Assembly: GCA_963969345.1 (NCBI GenBank)
Contig: OZ017768.1
Coordinates: 2,566,718 to 2,630,717, forward strand
Reading direction: 5' to 3'
Length of the DNA stretch: 64,000 nucleotides
Origin: Turbatrix aceti
Lineage: Eukaryota; Nematoda; Chromadorea; Rhabditida; Panagrolaimidae
The translations under genes and the position numbers were made by a program. Below, piece after piece: positions 1 to 10,803 of the stretch; the first letter of the stretch is position 1; every line of letters starts with the position of its first letter. Under the pieces are notes generated by a model that did no database searches, was not told the origin of the DNA, and was given only the letters and a program-made list of their open reading frames with translations.

Positions 1-1420
1 AGATGGTTAAGTTCCCCATATCGCAAATGGGGGAACCCAACCTCCATGACAAAAAATGTGATGTGGGGAATTCAGATTGCAAATTTCTCCTTGGAGGGGA
101 CCTCAATACGCACACGTTAAGTTCCCCAGCTCCCGTTCCGGAGGTTAGGTTCCCAAAGAGTCCGAACTTGAATAGCACCGTTTTTTAGTTCACCCCAAGG
201 TTGGGGAACTACATATACGTCATATTTGGTACACAACATGGATGGGGAACTAAAAGTTTGTACGATTTAGTTCCCTATTCCGTATCGATGTATATTTGTG
301 AATTTAGGCTTACTTACAGTAAGAAGAGAGGGGAACTAAAAGTATGTCAATTAAAGTTCCCCATCTAATCCCGCTTTCAGGGGGAACTTAAAATGCACAA
401 CGTTTAGTTCCCCGCATGAGTGGGGAACCAAAAATCTGTACAATTTAGTTTCCCATTCTGAATCGATGTATATTTGTATATTTAGGCTTACTTACAGTAA
501 GAACATGTTTTATTTTACTGTAAACATGTGTTTTAGGGGGGGGGGAATTAAAGGTGTGTCAGTTAAAGTTCCCCATCTGTTCCCGTCTCCGATGGGAGCT
601 TAAAATGCACAACGTTTAGTCCCCCCCTTAAGAGGGGAACTAAAAGTTTGTGCGATTAAGTTCCCCACTAAAATTTGGGCTTACTTACAGTGAGGACGTG
701 TTTTTGGATGGGGAATTAAAAGTGTGTCAGTTAAAGTTCCCCATTTATTCCCGTTTTTAAGGGGAACTTAAAATGCACAACGTTTAGTCCCCCTCGTTAA
801 GGGGGGAACTAAAAGTTTGTGCGATTAAGCTCACCACTAATATTTAGGCTCACTTAGAGTAAGAACCAGAGGGGAACTTAAAGTATGTCAGTTAAAGTTC
901 CCCACGCAAAGGTTATTATGAACAACTTAAAAAAACCGAAAATAACAACATAAGGTTAAAACCCGTGTTCAAAAATATACAGTTTTGTCCCCAAATTTCA
1001 TCTTGACAATTCAATGCAAGCAATTACGATAAACTTACAACTAACAAAACAAACATAATCAGCTTACACTCAGGTACGAATTGAATCAAAGATAAAACGC
1101 CGAAACTCGCAAAGCGATGCACAAAAAGCGGGAAAACAGACATAGCGATGCTCAAAAGGCTGGAAATCCCGCGCGTTTGAGGACGCACATCATTGAGCAA
1201 AAAAACAAGTATGCACATAGTTCTTTTTTGCATAGGGGGGAACCTAACCATCTATGGGGGATCGAGTTCCCCACTAAGAAAGTCTTTTTTTTGTGTATAG
1301 GGGGGGAACTTAACCATCTATGGGAGATTGAGTTCCCCACCAAGAGGATAGGGTGGGGAACTGAATGAAGGTGGGTATCGACATGTGGGGTATGGGGAAC
1401 TTAAAGTAAATATAGCCTTT
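1..1420. repeat. Degenerate satellite of GGGGAACT/AGTTCCCC blocks
   Basis: The octamer GGGGAACT and its complement AGTTCCCC recur every few tens of bases. A longer unit can be followed about four times (near 303, 481, 674 and 842). It consists of TTTAGGCTTACTTACAGTAAG, a GGGGAACTAAAAGT block, TTAAAGTTCCCC, and an ACTTAAAATGCACAACGTTTAG block. Spacing is roughly 170-190 bp. The motif thins out after 905, then reappears in 1230-1400. Open frames here are short and look accidental. I read this as tandem non-coding satellite-like DNA that continues beyond the left edge of the window. Confidence 0.7.
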
Positions 1421-2021
1421 CGTTTTAAAAAAAACCGTAACTTTCGTACTTTTTTTCGATAAAAAAATTAGGTCCCCAAAAAGTTCCAAAACCTAAAAAA
1501 CTTTCAAATTTTTTTCAGAAACCATTTTTATCAAAACCCGTCCGTCCTCCGACATCCCAGCCATTTCAATTCATTCCAATGATGATTTCCTTGTTGATCT
1601 GTGAAATATTTTGTTTGTAAATACATTTCCAAAAAAATCGTCCAAAAAAATAAACATACCTCCAAAAACCTTATTTTCTCCAACCCTGTCCCAAATCGAT
1701 CCATTCCTCAATAAACCACAATTTAGTACGTTCCTACGATCATGAAAAAAGAGGGAAAAGTCCTTACAACATCACGCATCATGCAGGAAAATCAGGTGGG
1801 AACAGAAAACATAGCCAAGAAAAAAAGAACAGTCACCGACGATGAAGGAAGAAAAAACAGCTGCCAGCGGGTTTGTTGCTAGCCAGAAAAACACTTACAA
1901 CATACCTATTTTTTCTACCAGCTAGCAACGCTCCCAGCTGACCTCCAGCGTCGCCGCCATCCATAATAATTGATCCCTCAGCTAAGCCATCGTTCAACCA
2001 CCGTCAGTTCTACAGGCCCGC
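1421..2021. other. AT-rich intergenic stretch, 3' flank of ATP synthase b
   Basis: No coding frame, RNA gene or clear repeat is visible. The stretch is AT-rich with poly-A and poly-T runs. It must contain the 3' UTR and polyadenylation site of the minus-strand gene ending at 2022, but I could not single out a signal. Confidence 0.5.
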
Positions 2022-4504
2022 TTACTTCTGGGCAGCAAGGGTGTTGAGTTGGGCGATGCAGCTGTCGAGGTACTTGTCCTTGATGTTGGCCTGGTTAGAA
2101 GTAATCTGCTTCTGCACGCCTTCCGTGATCAGCTTGAGAAGGAGGTCGCGCTCGAAGCGCTGCTTCGTTGATTCCGTCTCCTGGAGGTAGTCAAGGCGGC
2201 GCTTGATTTCCGAGGCGACGGTTTCAACGTTGCGTCGGTAGGTGGCCTCGAGCTGGAGGGCCATGTTCTCGCGGAAGATGACCGGGAATTGATCCTTGAC
2301 GGCCTTCAGCGCATCGGTTTCGGCGGCGGATTCCTAGAAATTATATATTTTTTGAACAAAGATAAAAAAGCATGAAGAAACATGTTTCCCGTCCAAATTT
2401 GCGTCTGCCAGATAAAATTTTCAAAATCCGAAAAAAGCCCGCAAACTGCCCAAAAAAGAACGCATCGCCGCTACAAAACGAAAAAGTTCGACGCCGGAGA
2501 GATTCGAACTCTCGCTCGGAAACCGAATCAGATTAGCAGTCTGACGCCTTAACCACTCGGCCACAGCGCCTGGCTCCCGGTGAAACTGCCCCCTCTCAAG
2601 CGCGTCCCTATTGTACAAACATGGACACCTGCACGCTGAATTAATTACAAAACCCCGCGGACTCTGGGAATTTTTCTGTGAAAATGGTTTTGTCTTTCGG
2701 ATTTCAAAAAAATGATGTCATTTTTTTACACTTCTGATACGCACAAAAAAATTGAAAATTCGGAGGAAAACGTTTGATTTTCGGGATAAAATCAATTCTG
2801 ACGACGGAAAATGTGAAAAATGCAAAAAAAGGTATATGAAAAACAGCTAAAAAGCAGCAAAAAGCTATCAATAAGCTGAAACGCCAAAGGAAAAGAAAGT
2901 GCGCACGCGTCAAGGTCTCGGAATTCCCGTAGCGAAAAAATCGCGCTCAAAACTGACAAAAACTCTTCGTTTTCACGTATCTCGTCTTTGTTACGCCATT
3001 TTTGACGCTGATTGACTGCTTTTTGCCGTCATGTGATAAACTATGGTAACAAACAATTTTTCTTAAAAAAAAAGTTCACTCAACCAACCTTGCGGAAGTC
3101 AACGGCACTCTTGAGGTCCTCCTGGATGAGTCCCTTGAAATAGTTGACGCGCTCCTGGTATCCCTTGTAGAGCCAGTTGTCAATGCGGTAGCCGAAGCCA
3201 TTCTTGACGAGCAGGTAGAAGATGATCCATCCGACAAGCATGTGTCCCTGCTCTTCGAAGACCCAGAGTTCCTTGTTGAGGAAGAAGGCGAAGAGGCCGC
3301 CGTAGAAGAGGTAGGGCCCGGAGGTGCCCGTGACCTTTTGGAAGGGTGTGCACCACGAATCGGGAATCATGAGGAGACGGGTCTTGGGCTCGAACGCCGG
3401 ACGGGCAGGGTAGGGGTAGTTGACGAGGTCGCGTTCGGGAGACTCCTTGTAGTCCTTCGGGACGACTGGCAGAGGGGTCGGGGGCACAAACTGCTTGCCG
3501 AGGTCGTCGAACATCGTCTTCGGGACGTGGGATTCCGTGGGAAGGGGGATGCCCTGGAACCGCAGCTTGATCTTGTCCAGGAGACCAAGTTGTTGGTTGT
3601 CGCTCGTCTCTGTAGCTGCTGCTAAAAATCAAAAATTGAATTTTTCTGACTGGTCCAAAATTTGTCAATTTTTAGATAAACCAAAACAAAAAACACTGAA
3701 TTTCGTAGTTTTTAGAAAAAAAGCACAAATAGTTTTTGTAAAAAAAATTCTATTTGGGCCGGAAATGCCAAAGAAGCACAAATTCGATATTTTCGGTGAA
3801 ACCACAAAAAAACTAAATTTATATTTTTTTAGACAAAAACATTAAAACGAATCTAAAATCCGTTATTTTTTGTAAAAGAATTCCATTTGATATTCAAAAC
3901 CTCAAAAAATTCAATGGCAACCAAATCCTAAAAATAGAAAAAGAGCAAAAAACGCTTTTGGACAAAAAAAATCCGAAAATTGTTTTCGAAGTATAAAAAA
4001 ATCCGCAATTTTTCGAAAAAACTGCTAATCAATGCCAGAATCATGAAATTTACCAAACTTGTAGTGAAAATTTTCAAAAAAAAATATGCGCTCTTCACTG
4101 CCATCGAAAAAAATGCCAAAATGAGCCAAAAACAAAAAAAAAGCCAAAAAAAGCATTTTCGAGTCAAAACTTTTCAAAATGGTCTGAAATCTCATAAAAA
4201 ATCGTAATCCCAAACTCAGAATAGTCTGTCAAAGAAAATGCACATATAAAAATTCTGTATTACAATTTTTTCAGGACAAAAATCACAAAATAATACGACA
4301 ATAAAAATTCTGATTTTTAGCCTCATACAGTCAATCTAATCTCCAAACAACTTATAAATTCTGACGCAAAACACGCATCTCCCCTAGTAATTTTTTCCCA
4401 CCCTTCCCAGTCCACAAACCTGCAGTAGAAGCCGATCGGGCCGGAAGAATGGCAACCAGACGAACCTGGGGAACCGTCTTGGCAGCGAGGCGGCTGATCG
4501 ACAT
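2022..4504 (-). CDS. ATP5PB: Mitochondrial ATP synthase F0 subunit b, three exons
   Basis: Peripheral-stalk subunit b of the mitochondrial F1F0 ATP synthase, which holds F1 static against the rotor. Exons on the minus strand are 4504-4420, 3621-3089 and 2333-2022; all junctions are GT/AG and stay in frame, giving 309 residues, close to the usual animal length. Exon 1 encodes an Arg-rich, acid-free N-terminus (MSISRLAAKTVPQVR...) typical of a mitochondrial presequence. Exon 2 carries the conserved segment with two hydrophobic stretches (YLFYGGLFAFFLNKEL and GWIIFYLLVKNGFG) that anchors the protein in the inner membrane. Exon 3 is a charged helical tail (LEATYRRNVETVASEIKRRL) expected in the matrix stalk. 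The start is the first ATG after an untranslated stretch. Intron 2 (2334-3088) contains a tRNA-Ser gene on the same strand. Family assignment is confident; whether this is one of several paralogues (nematodes often have two) cannot be seen. Confidence 0.93.
2430..3027 (-). repeat. Left arm of ~0.6 kb inverted duplication carrying tRNA-Ser
   Basis: This segment inside intron 2 of the ATP synthase b gene is the reverse complement of 4734-5325 with only scattered differences (for example GCAGTTTGCGGGC against GAGTTTGCGGGC near one edge). It contains a complete tRNA-Ser gene plus about 450 bp of AT-rich flank. Homology starts just past the tRNA 3' flank and ends about 60 bp before exon 2. The identity extends well beyond the tRNA, so this is a segmental duplication and not two independent tRNA insertions. 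Confidence 0.88.
2489..2570 (-). tRNA. tRNA-Ser(GCT), copy 1
   Basis: An 82-nt gene. The 7-bp acceptor stem pairs GGCGCTG with CGGCGTC (two G-U pairs). The D-arm GCCGAGTGGTTAAGGC is typical. The anticodon stem CAGA/TCTG encloses the loop CTGCTAA with anticodon GCT (reads AGC/AGT). A long variable arm typical of serine tRNAs precedes the T-arm GAGAG-TTCGAAT-CTCTC. The discriminator base is G and a run of T follows on the minus strand. It lies within intron 2 of the ATP synthase b gene, in the same orientation, and is identical to the copy at 5191-5272. Confidence 0.95.
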
Positions 4505-4733
4505 GATGACTTCAATACACGGTCACCAAACCTGCAAAAAACGCTATGAATTTAGAAAAATTATAGGCGAAAGATCAACGAGCATTATCGGGAAAAAGCG
4601 AGTGATCAATCGATAAAAAAAAACCACGCATCCACCATTCCACCCGGCTAAAACAACGCAAAGCGCCCACGTACGAAATCCTGCATCATGATAGCAAATC
4701 TGTGCCATCAAAAGCCAGAATACGGAACCGTAT
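4505..4733. other. Short upstream region of ATP synthase b
   Basis: About 230 bp between the start codon of the ATP synthase b gene and the right arm of the inverted duplication. It should hold the 5' UTR and promoter of the minus-strand gene. No distinctive motif was recognised. Confidence 0.4.
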
Positions 4734-5325
4734 CAGCAAAAAGCAGTCAATCAGCGTCAAAAATGGCGTAACAAAGACGAGATACGTGAAAACGAAGAGT
4801 TTTTGTCAGTTTTGAGCGCGATTTTTTCGCTACGGGAATTCCGAGACTTTGACGCGTGCGCACTTTCTTTTCCTTTGGCGTTTCAGCTTATTGATAGCTT
4901 TTTGCCGCTTTTTAGCTGTTTTTCATATACTTTTTTTGCACTTTTCACATTTTCCGGCGGCAGAATTGATTTTATCCCGAAAATCAAACGTTTTCCTTCG
5001 AATTTTCAATTTTTTTGTGCGTATCAGAAGTGTAAAAAAATGGCATCATTTTTTTGAAATCCGAAAGACAAAATCATTTTCACAGAAAAATTCCCAGAGT
5101 CCGCGGGGTTTTGTAATTAATTCAGCGTGCAGGTGTCCATGTTTGTACAATAGGGACGCGCTTGAGAGGGGGCAGTTTCACCGGGAGCCAGGCGCTGTGG
5201 CCGAGTGGTTAAGGCGTCAGACTGCTAATCTGATTCGGTTTCCGAGCGAGAGTTCGAATCTCTCCGGCGTCGAACTTTTTCGTTTTGTAACGGCGATGTA
5301 TTCTTTTTTGGGAGTTTGCGGGCTT
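4734..5325 (+). repeat. Right arm of ~0.6 kb inverted duplication carrying tRNA-Ser
   Basis: Reverse-complement copy of 2430-3027. The two arms bracket exons 1 and 2 of the ATP synthase b gene, separated by about 1.7 kb. Differences are few single-base changes and small indels, so the duplication is fairly recent or is kept similar by gene conversion. Confidence 0.88.
5191..5272 (+). tRNA. tRNA-Ser(GCT), copy 2
   Basis: Same 82-nt tRNA as the minus-strand copy at 2489-2570, with the same acceptor, D, anticodon (GCT), long variable and T arms. It is followed at once by AACTTTTT, a good RNA polymerase III terminator. Internal A and B boxes (TGGCCGAGTGG and GTTCGAATC) are intact, so both copies are expected to be transcribed. 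Confidence 0.95.
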
Positions 5326-6460
5326 TTTTGGGATTTATATAATTTTAGCGGGAGATGACGACAATAAGATTAATTTTTTGACTTTATAATTTTTCCTAAA
5401 ATTTCAAATTTTTGGATCACTTTGTTTTGTCTTATTTATTTTTTTGGTTTATGAAACAAAATTAGAATTGGGATCTGTTTTTTGCTGATTGTATTTTTTT
5501 GAAATGTTCTAAAAAGCATGTTTCCGACATATTTTTTTGTCTATTATTTTTTATTTATCAAAAAATCAATGCATCAAGGAGCTATGACATCATGGTTCAA
5601 ACACCGGTAAGTAACCAACTTTGCATTCCTTTATTTCCTCAATTTTTATTTTTATAAAAATCTGTATTGACTTTGTGCTTGCTGAGCAGCTTGCTTTCGC
5701 ACGTGCAAGGTTGATGGACTTGCAGCAAGCTTTCGCTTCCCACCACCTCCGGCCCTTTCGCCTTCAACATGACCCGTCTAGCTGCAAGCTTCCTGGCTTC
5801 TCTCATCTTTCGCGTGCACTTTTGAGCCCTCGGTTGGGGGGGGGGGGCACAAACTGCAGCATGGCTTTTTTGTGATGGTTTGTGCCCGGGATGACGAAGG
5901 AGTGCAAAACAGAGAACACTTCGCGGGAGGATGCTTATTTATTGCTTTGTCTGTAACCGGAGCTTACGTCATTCACAAACAGGGTGGGATGTCTGTTTAT
6001 AAGCCGCGGTGGCGATGTTTCTTTTCAAAATATTTACTATTTCACAACGTTGTGTTTTTTTTGTGCCATTGTTTTTTATGACAATTTTTCGGTTTTTTTT
6101 ACTTTGACTTGTAAATTTACATTTTTGATTTCGTGATCCAACATTTTGTCCTAAACAAAATGGTTCGAACAATTTAGGAACACATTTTTTATTGTTCCAT
6201 AATTTTTTATTTCTCAAAAAAATTTCAACTTGTATCACGTGATTGCCCCTTCCATGATTTTTTTGTCTGCAGATAATGAATGATAAAGCGTCAAATTCTA
6301 TACAATGCACCCAACAGTAGCTGCTAGCTAACAATAACTGCTTGCGTGATGCATAACGTGTCGCTTCTTCTTTGTCTGACAATCAATGTTTTCAATTTAC
6401 ACACTTGCTTTCGCTTTTTTTTGCTTCCACAAAATCCAATATGTTCATCAATTACCTTTG
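5326..6460. other. Intergenic region; possible 5' non-coding exon of SLC17 gene 1
   Basis: AT-rich sequence with no supported gene. A good splice donor, ACACCG|GTAAGT, lies at about 5605, and an acceptor TTTGCAG ends at 6463. The upstream piece could therefore be a 5' untranslated exon: joining them puts a stop in the short upstream frame before the SLC17 start, so it would not add coding sequence. Alternatively the acceptor is used for spliced-leader trans-splicing. A G-run sits at about 5838-5847. Confidence 0.35.
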
Positions 6461-6503
6461 CAGGTGTTCAGGTTCGTTCAGGTCCACAATCCGGGTATCC
6501 ACG

Positions 6504-8360
6504 ATGGCATCTCAAGAAAATAGCGTAAATTTTTTTCTCTCCATGCGATTTCGAATTTCCATCCTCATGATGCTTTGTCTGTTCTGCGCGACATCCATGC
6601 GCATGGATATGGGCATGGCTGTTGTCTGTATGGTCAACACAACCGCCTTTGACGGCACGAATTCCTCCCGCCAGGCAGACTACAACGGTGATCTGCTCTG
6701 GTCCCCTCGCCAAGTGTCCCTCATCCTCTCCGGTACTTTCTACGGCGCTTTGGCCACTGTCTGGTGGAGTGGTTACCTCGCCGATCGCTTCGGCGCAAAA
6801 TTCGTCCTACTCGTCGGCGTTCTCGAACTTGCGGGGCTAACTCTCGCTGTTCCGCTGCTCAGTGGAGTCGGGTACTGGAGCGTGCTTGCTGGAAGACTGG
6901 CGATGGGCTTTGGAGAAGGTCTGATATTCCCCGGACTTTCATCGATGGCCGCACGATGGTTTCCGCCCTTTGAAAGATCTACTTTTGCTGCAATTTACAC
7001 ATCCGGGAATCAATTGGCCGGGATTCTGAGCATGTCGACGTCGTCTCTTCTCTGTTCTTCCCCCCTCGGCTGGCCGTCTATTTTTTACCTCTTCGGTGGC
7101 CTAGGCTGTCTCTGGGCAGTTTTCTGGTGCGTCCTCGCTTCCGATGCTCCGGAGGCGAATCCTTTTATCACGCAGTCCGAAATCGATCATATTCGGAGCT
7201 CAGCCGTCGGCCAGCACACCAACACAAAAACATCCCGCCTGGCCACCCACGCCGTGCCCTGGCTCAAAATTGCGACTTCTACCGCTGTTTATGCCAACTT
7301 GTACGTGCAGTGGAGTTTCCACTTTAGCGCATCGCTGATTCAGACGTACCTGCCGACTTACATGCGACAGGTATTGCACGTGGATTTGACAAGCAATGGA
7401 CTTTTTACGATGATGCCGTTTTTGGCACAGTTGATTTCTAAGTACTTTTTTGGACCTCTGGCTGATAGCCTCAAAAAGAAGGGAATTCTGACAAATACGC
7501 AGGCTTGTAAATTGTTCCAGATTTTGGGTAAGTTTTTGGTGTTCAAAATTTAAAAAATCATTTTTAATAAATTCTTTTTTTTAATAATTTTTTTTTCTAA
7601 TTTAATGAAAATAATTAAAAAAACAAAAAAAAATCGAAATATATAAGAGTTCGAAAAAAAAACGTAATTTGGAATATTTTTTGAAAAAAAAATTAAAAAT
7701 CCTGAAAACCTGATATCCGTGGTCCGAATTTGCAAGATTACATTTTTTCCTACATTTTTCGATCGTAAAAAACATTTTCAAAAACTTACATTTTTTGCAA
7801 AAATTTTTCTCCAAAAAAACCTAAATTAATTCGTTTTAGGAAACGGTGGCGGTGGGCTGTGCTTTCTGATCCTAGGATACTTTGTCAACAAAGACCGGCT
7901 ACTCCTCGCTATCATCACACTCACCTGCTATGGAGTATTCTTCTCTCTCGGTATCTGTGGCTTTTTCACGTCAATTCTCTCCATCGCTCCTCCCTTTACC
8001 GGCCTAATCATGTCTCTTGGCACGCTTTGTGGCACTGCGGGTGGCGCTATGGCCCCGACCTTTGTCGGCCACATCAACCAGCACGGAACACTCAGCGAAT
8101 GGCAGATTATCCTAGTTGTTACTTCTGTTATCAATTTTTCCGCTGCAATTGTTTACTTTATTTTTGGATCTGCGGATATTCAACCGTGGGCTGTGCCGCC
8201 ACAAAAGGGATCTGGAAGTGTGGTTGCCGAGTTGGGAGCATTGGATGAGCCTGTTAAGAAGCCGTTGATGGATGCCGAAGCTGAGGCTTTGGATGAAGAA
8301 GTGACACATCACAGACCGAGACTAATCAGCGAGGTCTCAGTCAACGAATTTGTGGAATAA
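6504..8360 (+). CDS. SLC17-type MFS transporter 1 (sialin/phosphate/VGLUT family)
   Basis: Two exons, 6504-7527 and 7840-8360, joined in phase 1 at a glycine codon (QIL-G-NGGG), giving 514 residues. SLC17 proteins are 12-helix major-facilitator anion transporters of plasma, lysosomal or vesicle membranes. The family pattern is clear: helix 1 with CATSMRMDMGMAVVCMVN, a glycosylation-prone loop (NTTAFDG, NSS), the cytoplasmic motif WWSGYLADRFGAK after helix 2, and GFGEGLIFPGLSSMAARWFPPFER followed by SGNQLAGILS. In exon 2 PPFTGLIMSLGTLCG and APTFVGHIN are typical of helices 10-11, and the acidic tail is cytosolic. The start is the ATG at 6504, 41 nt after a TTTGCAG acceptor; the frame extends upstream but that part looks untranslated. 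The gene faces a paralogue tail-to-tail. Substrate cannot be inferred. Confidence 0.9.
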
Positions 8361-8707
8361 CATGTTCACTATTGTTACTGTTGTTTTTTTACTGATTATA
8401 CAGTACATTGATACGAGGTGACTTTTACAATACTGCACATGTTTACTGTATCCCAACATGTTCGCAAACATTTGCAATAATGATTATGTCACAATGTGAT
8501 ATTTTTTATGTATTACGATCTTTTTTTTAAATAAAAATGATATAACAAAAACATTAGCTTCGACCAAAATTTTCCGCAAACCAAAATTATTTGAACTTCT
8601 GAACTTCTTAATACCGAGTTTTACTTTTTTTATTGTTCACCGATCAAAAAATAACAATCAAAAATGACACCGTAATGCCAATTCTCATCCAATATATAGA
8701 TGATTAC
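8361..8707. other. Intergenic space between convergent transporter genes
   Basis: A 347-bp shared 3' region. A plus-strand AAATAAAAATG at about 8530 could be the polyadenylation signal of transporter 1, and the complement of AATAAA at about 8625-8632 could serve transporter 2. No other feature is evident. Confidence 0.45.
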
Positions 8708-10273
8708 TCAAATCAAGCTGCTCACTTTAACCTCAGGACTACCCCCATTAACCCTCTTTTCCGGTGGCACAGCCCATTCCTGAATTTCTGCAGATCCAAA
8801 CAGAAAGTATACAGCGGCAGCCACGTAATTAAACACAGCAGTGATAATGAATATCAGTCTCCACTCCGCCCGCGTGCCATGAACATTGATAAGACCGACA
8901 AGCGTCGGTGAAGCTGCGTTCCCAATCACGCCACAGAAAGCCCCGATGGACATGATCGTGCCTGTGAATGCGGGAGCAATGGATAAAAGAGACGTATAAA
9001 ATCCACAAATGCCCGCCGAAAAGAAGCATCCATACAGGGTTAAGGTGGCGACGGCAACGTAGAGTCGGTCTTCGTTGGCAAAAAGTGCGAGTACTAGAAA
9101 GCAAGTTCCGCCTCCGATATTGCCTATAACCGATCATCAATTTTTGTCGGTACAAAAATGATCGAAATTGTACCTACCAAACAACTGAAAAATCTTGCAA
9201 GTTTGGGTATTGGTAAAAACACCGTATCGCTTAAGGGCATCTGCCAGAGGTCCAAAAATGAATTTTGAGATCAACTGGGTGAGGAAGGGTAGCATGGCGT
9301 AGAATCCATTATGCTCGAGGTCAACCTTTAAAATTTGTCTCATATACGTTGGCAGATAAGTTTGCAGCAACGAAGCGCTAAAGTGAAAGCTCATCTGCGC
9401 GAGTATACTTGAATAAACCACAGTGGACGTCACAATAGCCACCCACGGTACAGCGTGTGTTGTCAGACGACCGGATGACGTATTCGTATGCTGTCCCACA
9501 GATGCGCTCCTGATATAATCCACTTCATCCTGACTGATAAATCGATTGTCGTCCGGAGAATTTGTTGCTAGAATAAACCACAAAATAGCCCATACAGTAG
9601 TCAGACCGCCGAAGAGATAAAAAATTGACTGCCAACCAAGAGCAGATGAACACAGTTGAGACGACATTGACATGCTCAGAATTCCCGCCATCTGATTCCC
9701 AGCCGTGTAAATGGACGCAAAAGTTGATCTTTCAAACGGAGGAAACCATCTCGCGCCCATCGACGACAGTCCAGGAAATACAGTACCCTCACCCAGACCC
9801 ATGAGCAGTCGTCCGACGAACACCGCCCAGTAATCCACGGTTGTAAGCAGGGGAATAGTCAACGTAATTAGACCACCCAGAAGAATTCCAGACAGCAACA
9901 CAACTTTTGCCCCAAACCGATCCGATAGATATCCACTCCACCAAACCGTCGCCAAAGCACCGTAAAAAGTTCCAGAGAGAACAAGGGAAACCTGAGTTGA
10001 ACTCCAAAGAAGTTCACCGTTATAGCCAGCGTTCGACGATAGCGAAGTGTTAGCACTGTCCGGGGTGTCGTCAAAAGCTGTTGCGTTCACCATGCAGACA
10101 ACTGCCATCGACATGTTCATTCTCATGGATGTTGAACAAAAAAGCCCGAACATGAGCAGGATAGCGATGAGAAATCGAACTGATTTGATCAGCCTCCAGT
10201 CATATATCCTGACTTTTCCTGAGGGTTTTGAAGTTGGCATCGGCAGGGGTGACACTTTGACAGCAGACGACAT
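8708..10273 (-). CDS. SLC17-type MFS transporter 2
   Basis: Two exons on the minus strand, 10273-9178 and 9123-8708, joined in phase 1 at the glycine of QLF-G-NIGGG, giving 503 residues. It is clearly paralogous to the plus-strand transporter: SMRMNMSMAVVCMVNATAF, WWSGYLSDRFGAK, GLGEGTVFPGLSSMGARWFPPF, AGNQMAGILSMSMSSQLC and PAFTGTIMSIGAFCG all align directly. The C-terminal tail is shorter and lacks the acidic extension of copy 1. The single intron sits at the same codon and phase in both genes, so they arose by duplication of an intron-containing gene with inversion. It should be a 12-helix anion transporter; substrate and membrane are unknown. Confidence 0.9.
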
Positions 10274-10703
10274 GGTTGATATTTGGTGGTGACCCGGCAG
10301 TGAGGAATAAGGGAAAGTGACAATGTTTTACGGGGTATATGAGAAACATGACTTTATCGAGAGTGTTGTATGGACATTAATCGAGAGCAACTTTGCATAA
10401 ACCAGGAATTTAACACTGAACCATTGGTTTTTTGAAGAGGGATGATTGATGTGTGCACCGGATTGGTTTTTTTGACTGTCCAATTGTGTAATTTTTGTGC
10501 TTTTAAAATTCGTTTATTTTATCGCTTTATGCATTATCTAAGACTTCACTTCGAATATTTATGTCGACAAAAAATACATTTTTTAGAATGTCGTTTTTTT
10601 GTTTTTAATGTTGCCGTTTTTAAAAACAGTTGAACCGGAAAACGATTCCCAGTTTTGTTTATGCAGCTGCCTTTTAAATCCCACCAACAGTGCGGAAAAC
10701 GCT

Positions 10704-10793
10704 GGCTCAGTGGTCTAGTGGTATGATTCTCGCTTTGGGAGTATTCTTCACCGGATTTGCGAGAGGCCCCGTGTTCGATCCACGGCTGAGCCC
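10704..10793 (+). tRNA. tRNA-Pro(TGG) with an 18-nt intron
   Basis: The acceptor stem pairs GGCTCAG with CTGAGCC, with a C discriminator. The D-arm region TGGTCTAGTGGTATGATT is typical. The anticodon stem CTCGC/GCGAG encloses a loop with anticodon TGG that is interrupted after position 37 by 10740-10757, the canonical site for nuclear tRNA introns. The T-arm is CCGTG-TTCGATC-CACGG. Mature length is 72 nt. A T-run follows at 10798-10803. The intron position shows that this is a eukaryotic nuclear gene dependent on tRNA splicing. Confidence 0.92.
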
Positions 10794-10803
10794 AGAATTT
10801 TTT

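Noticed and set aside
3242..3845. Plus-strand open frames over exon 2 of ATP synthase b
   Set aside because: Antisense shadows of a well-supported minus-strand exon.
5605..6504. Coding first exon ATGGTTCAAACACCG spliced to the SLC17 gene
   Set aside because: Joining to the acceptor at 6463 puts the frame into a stop before reaching the SLC17 start, so at most it is untranslated.
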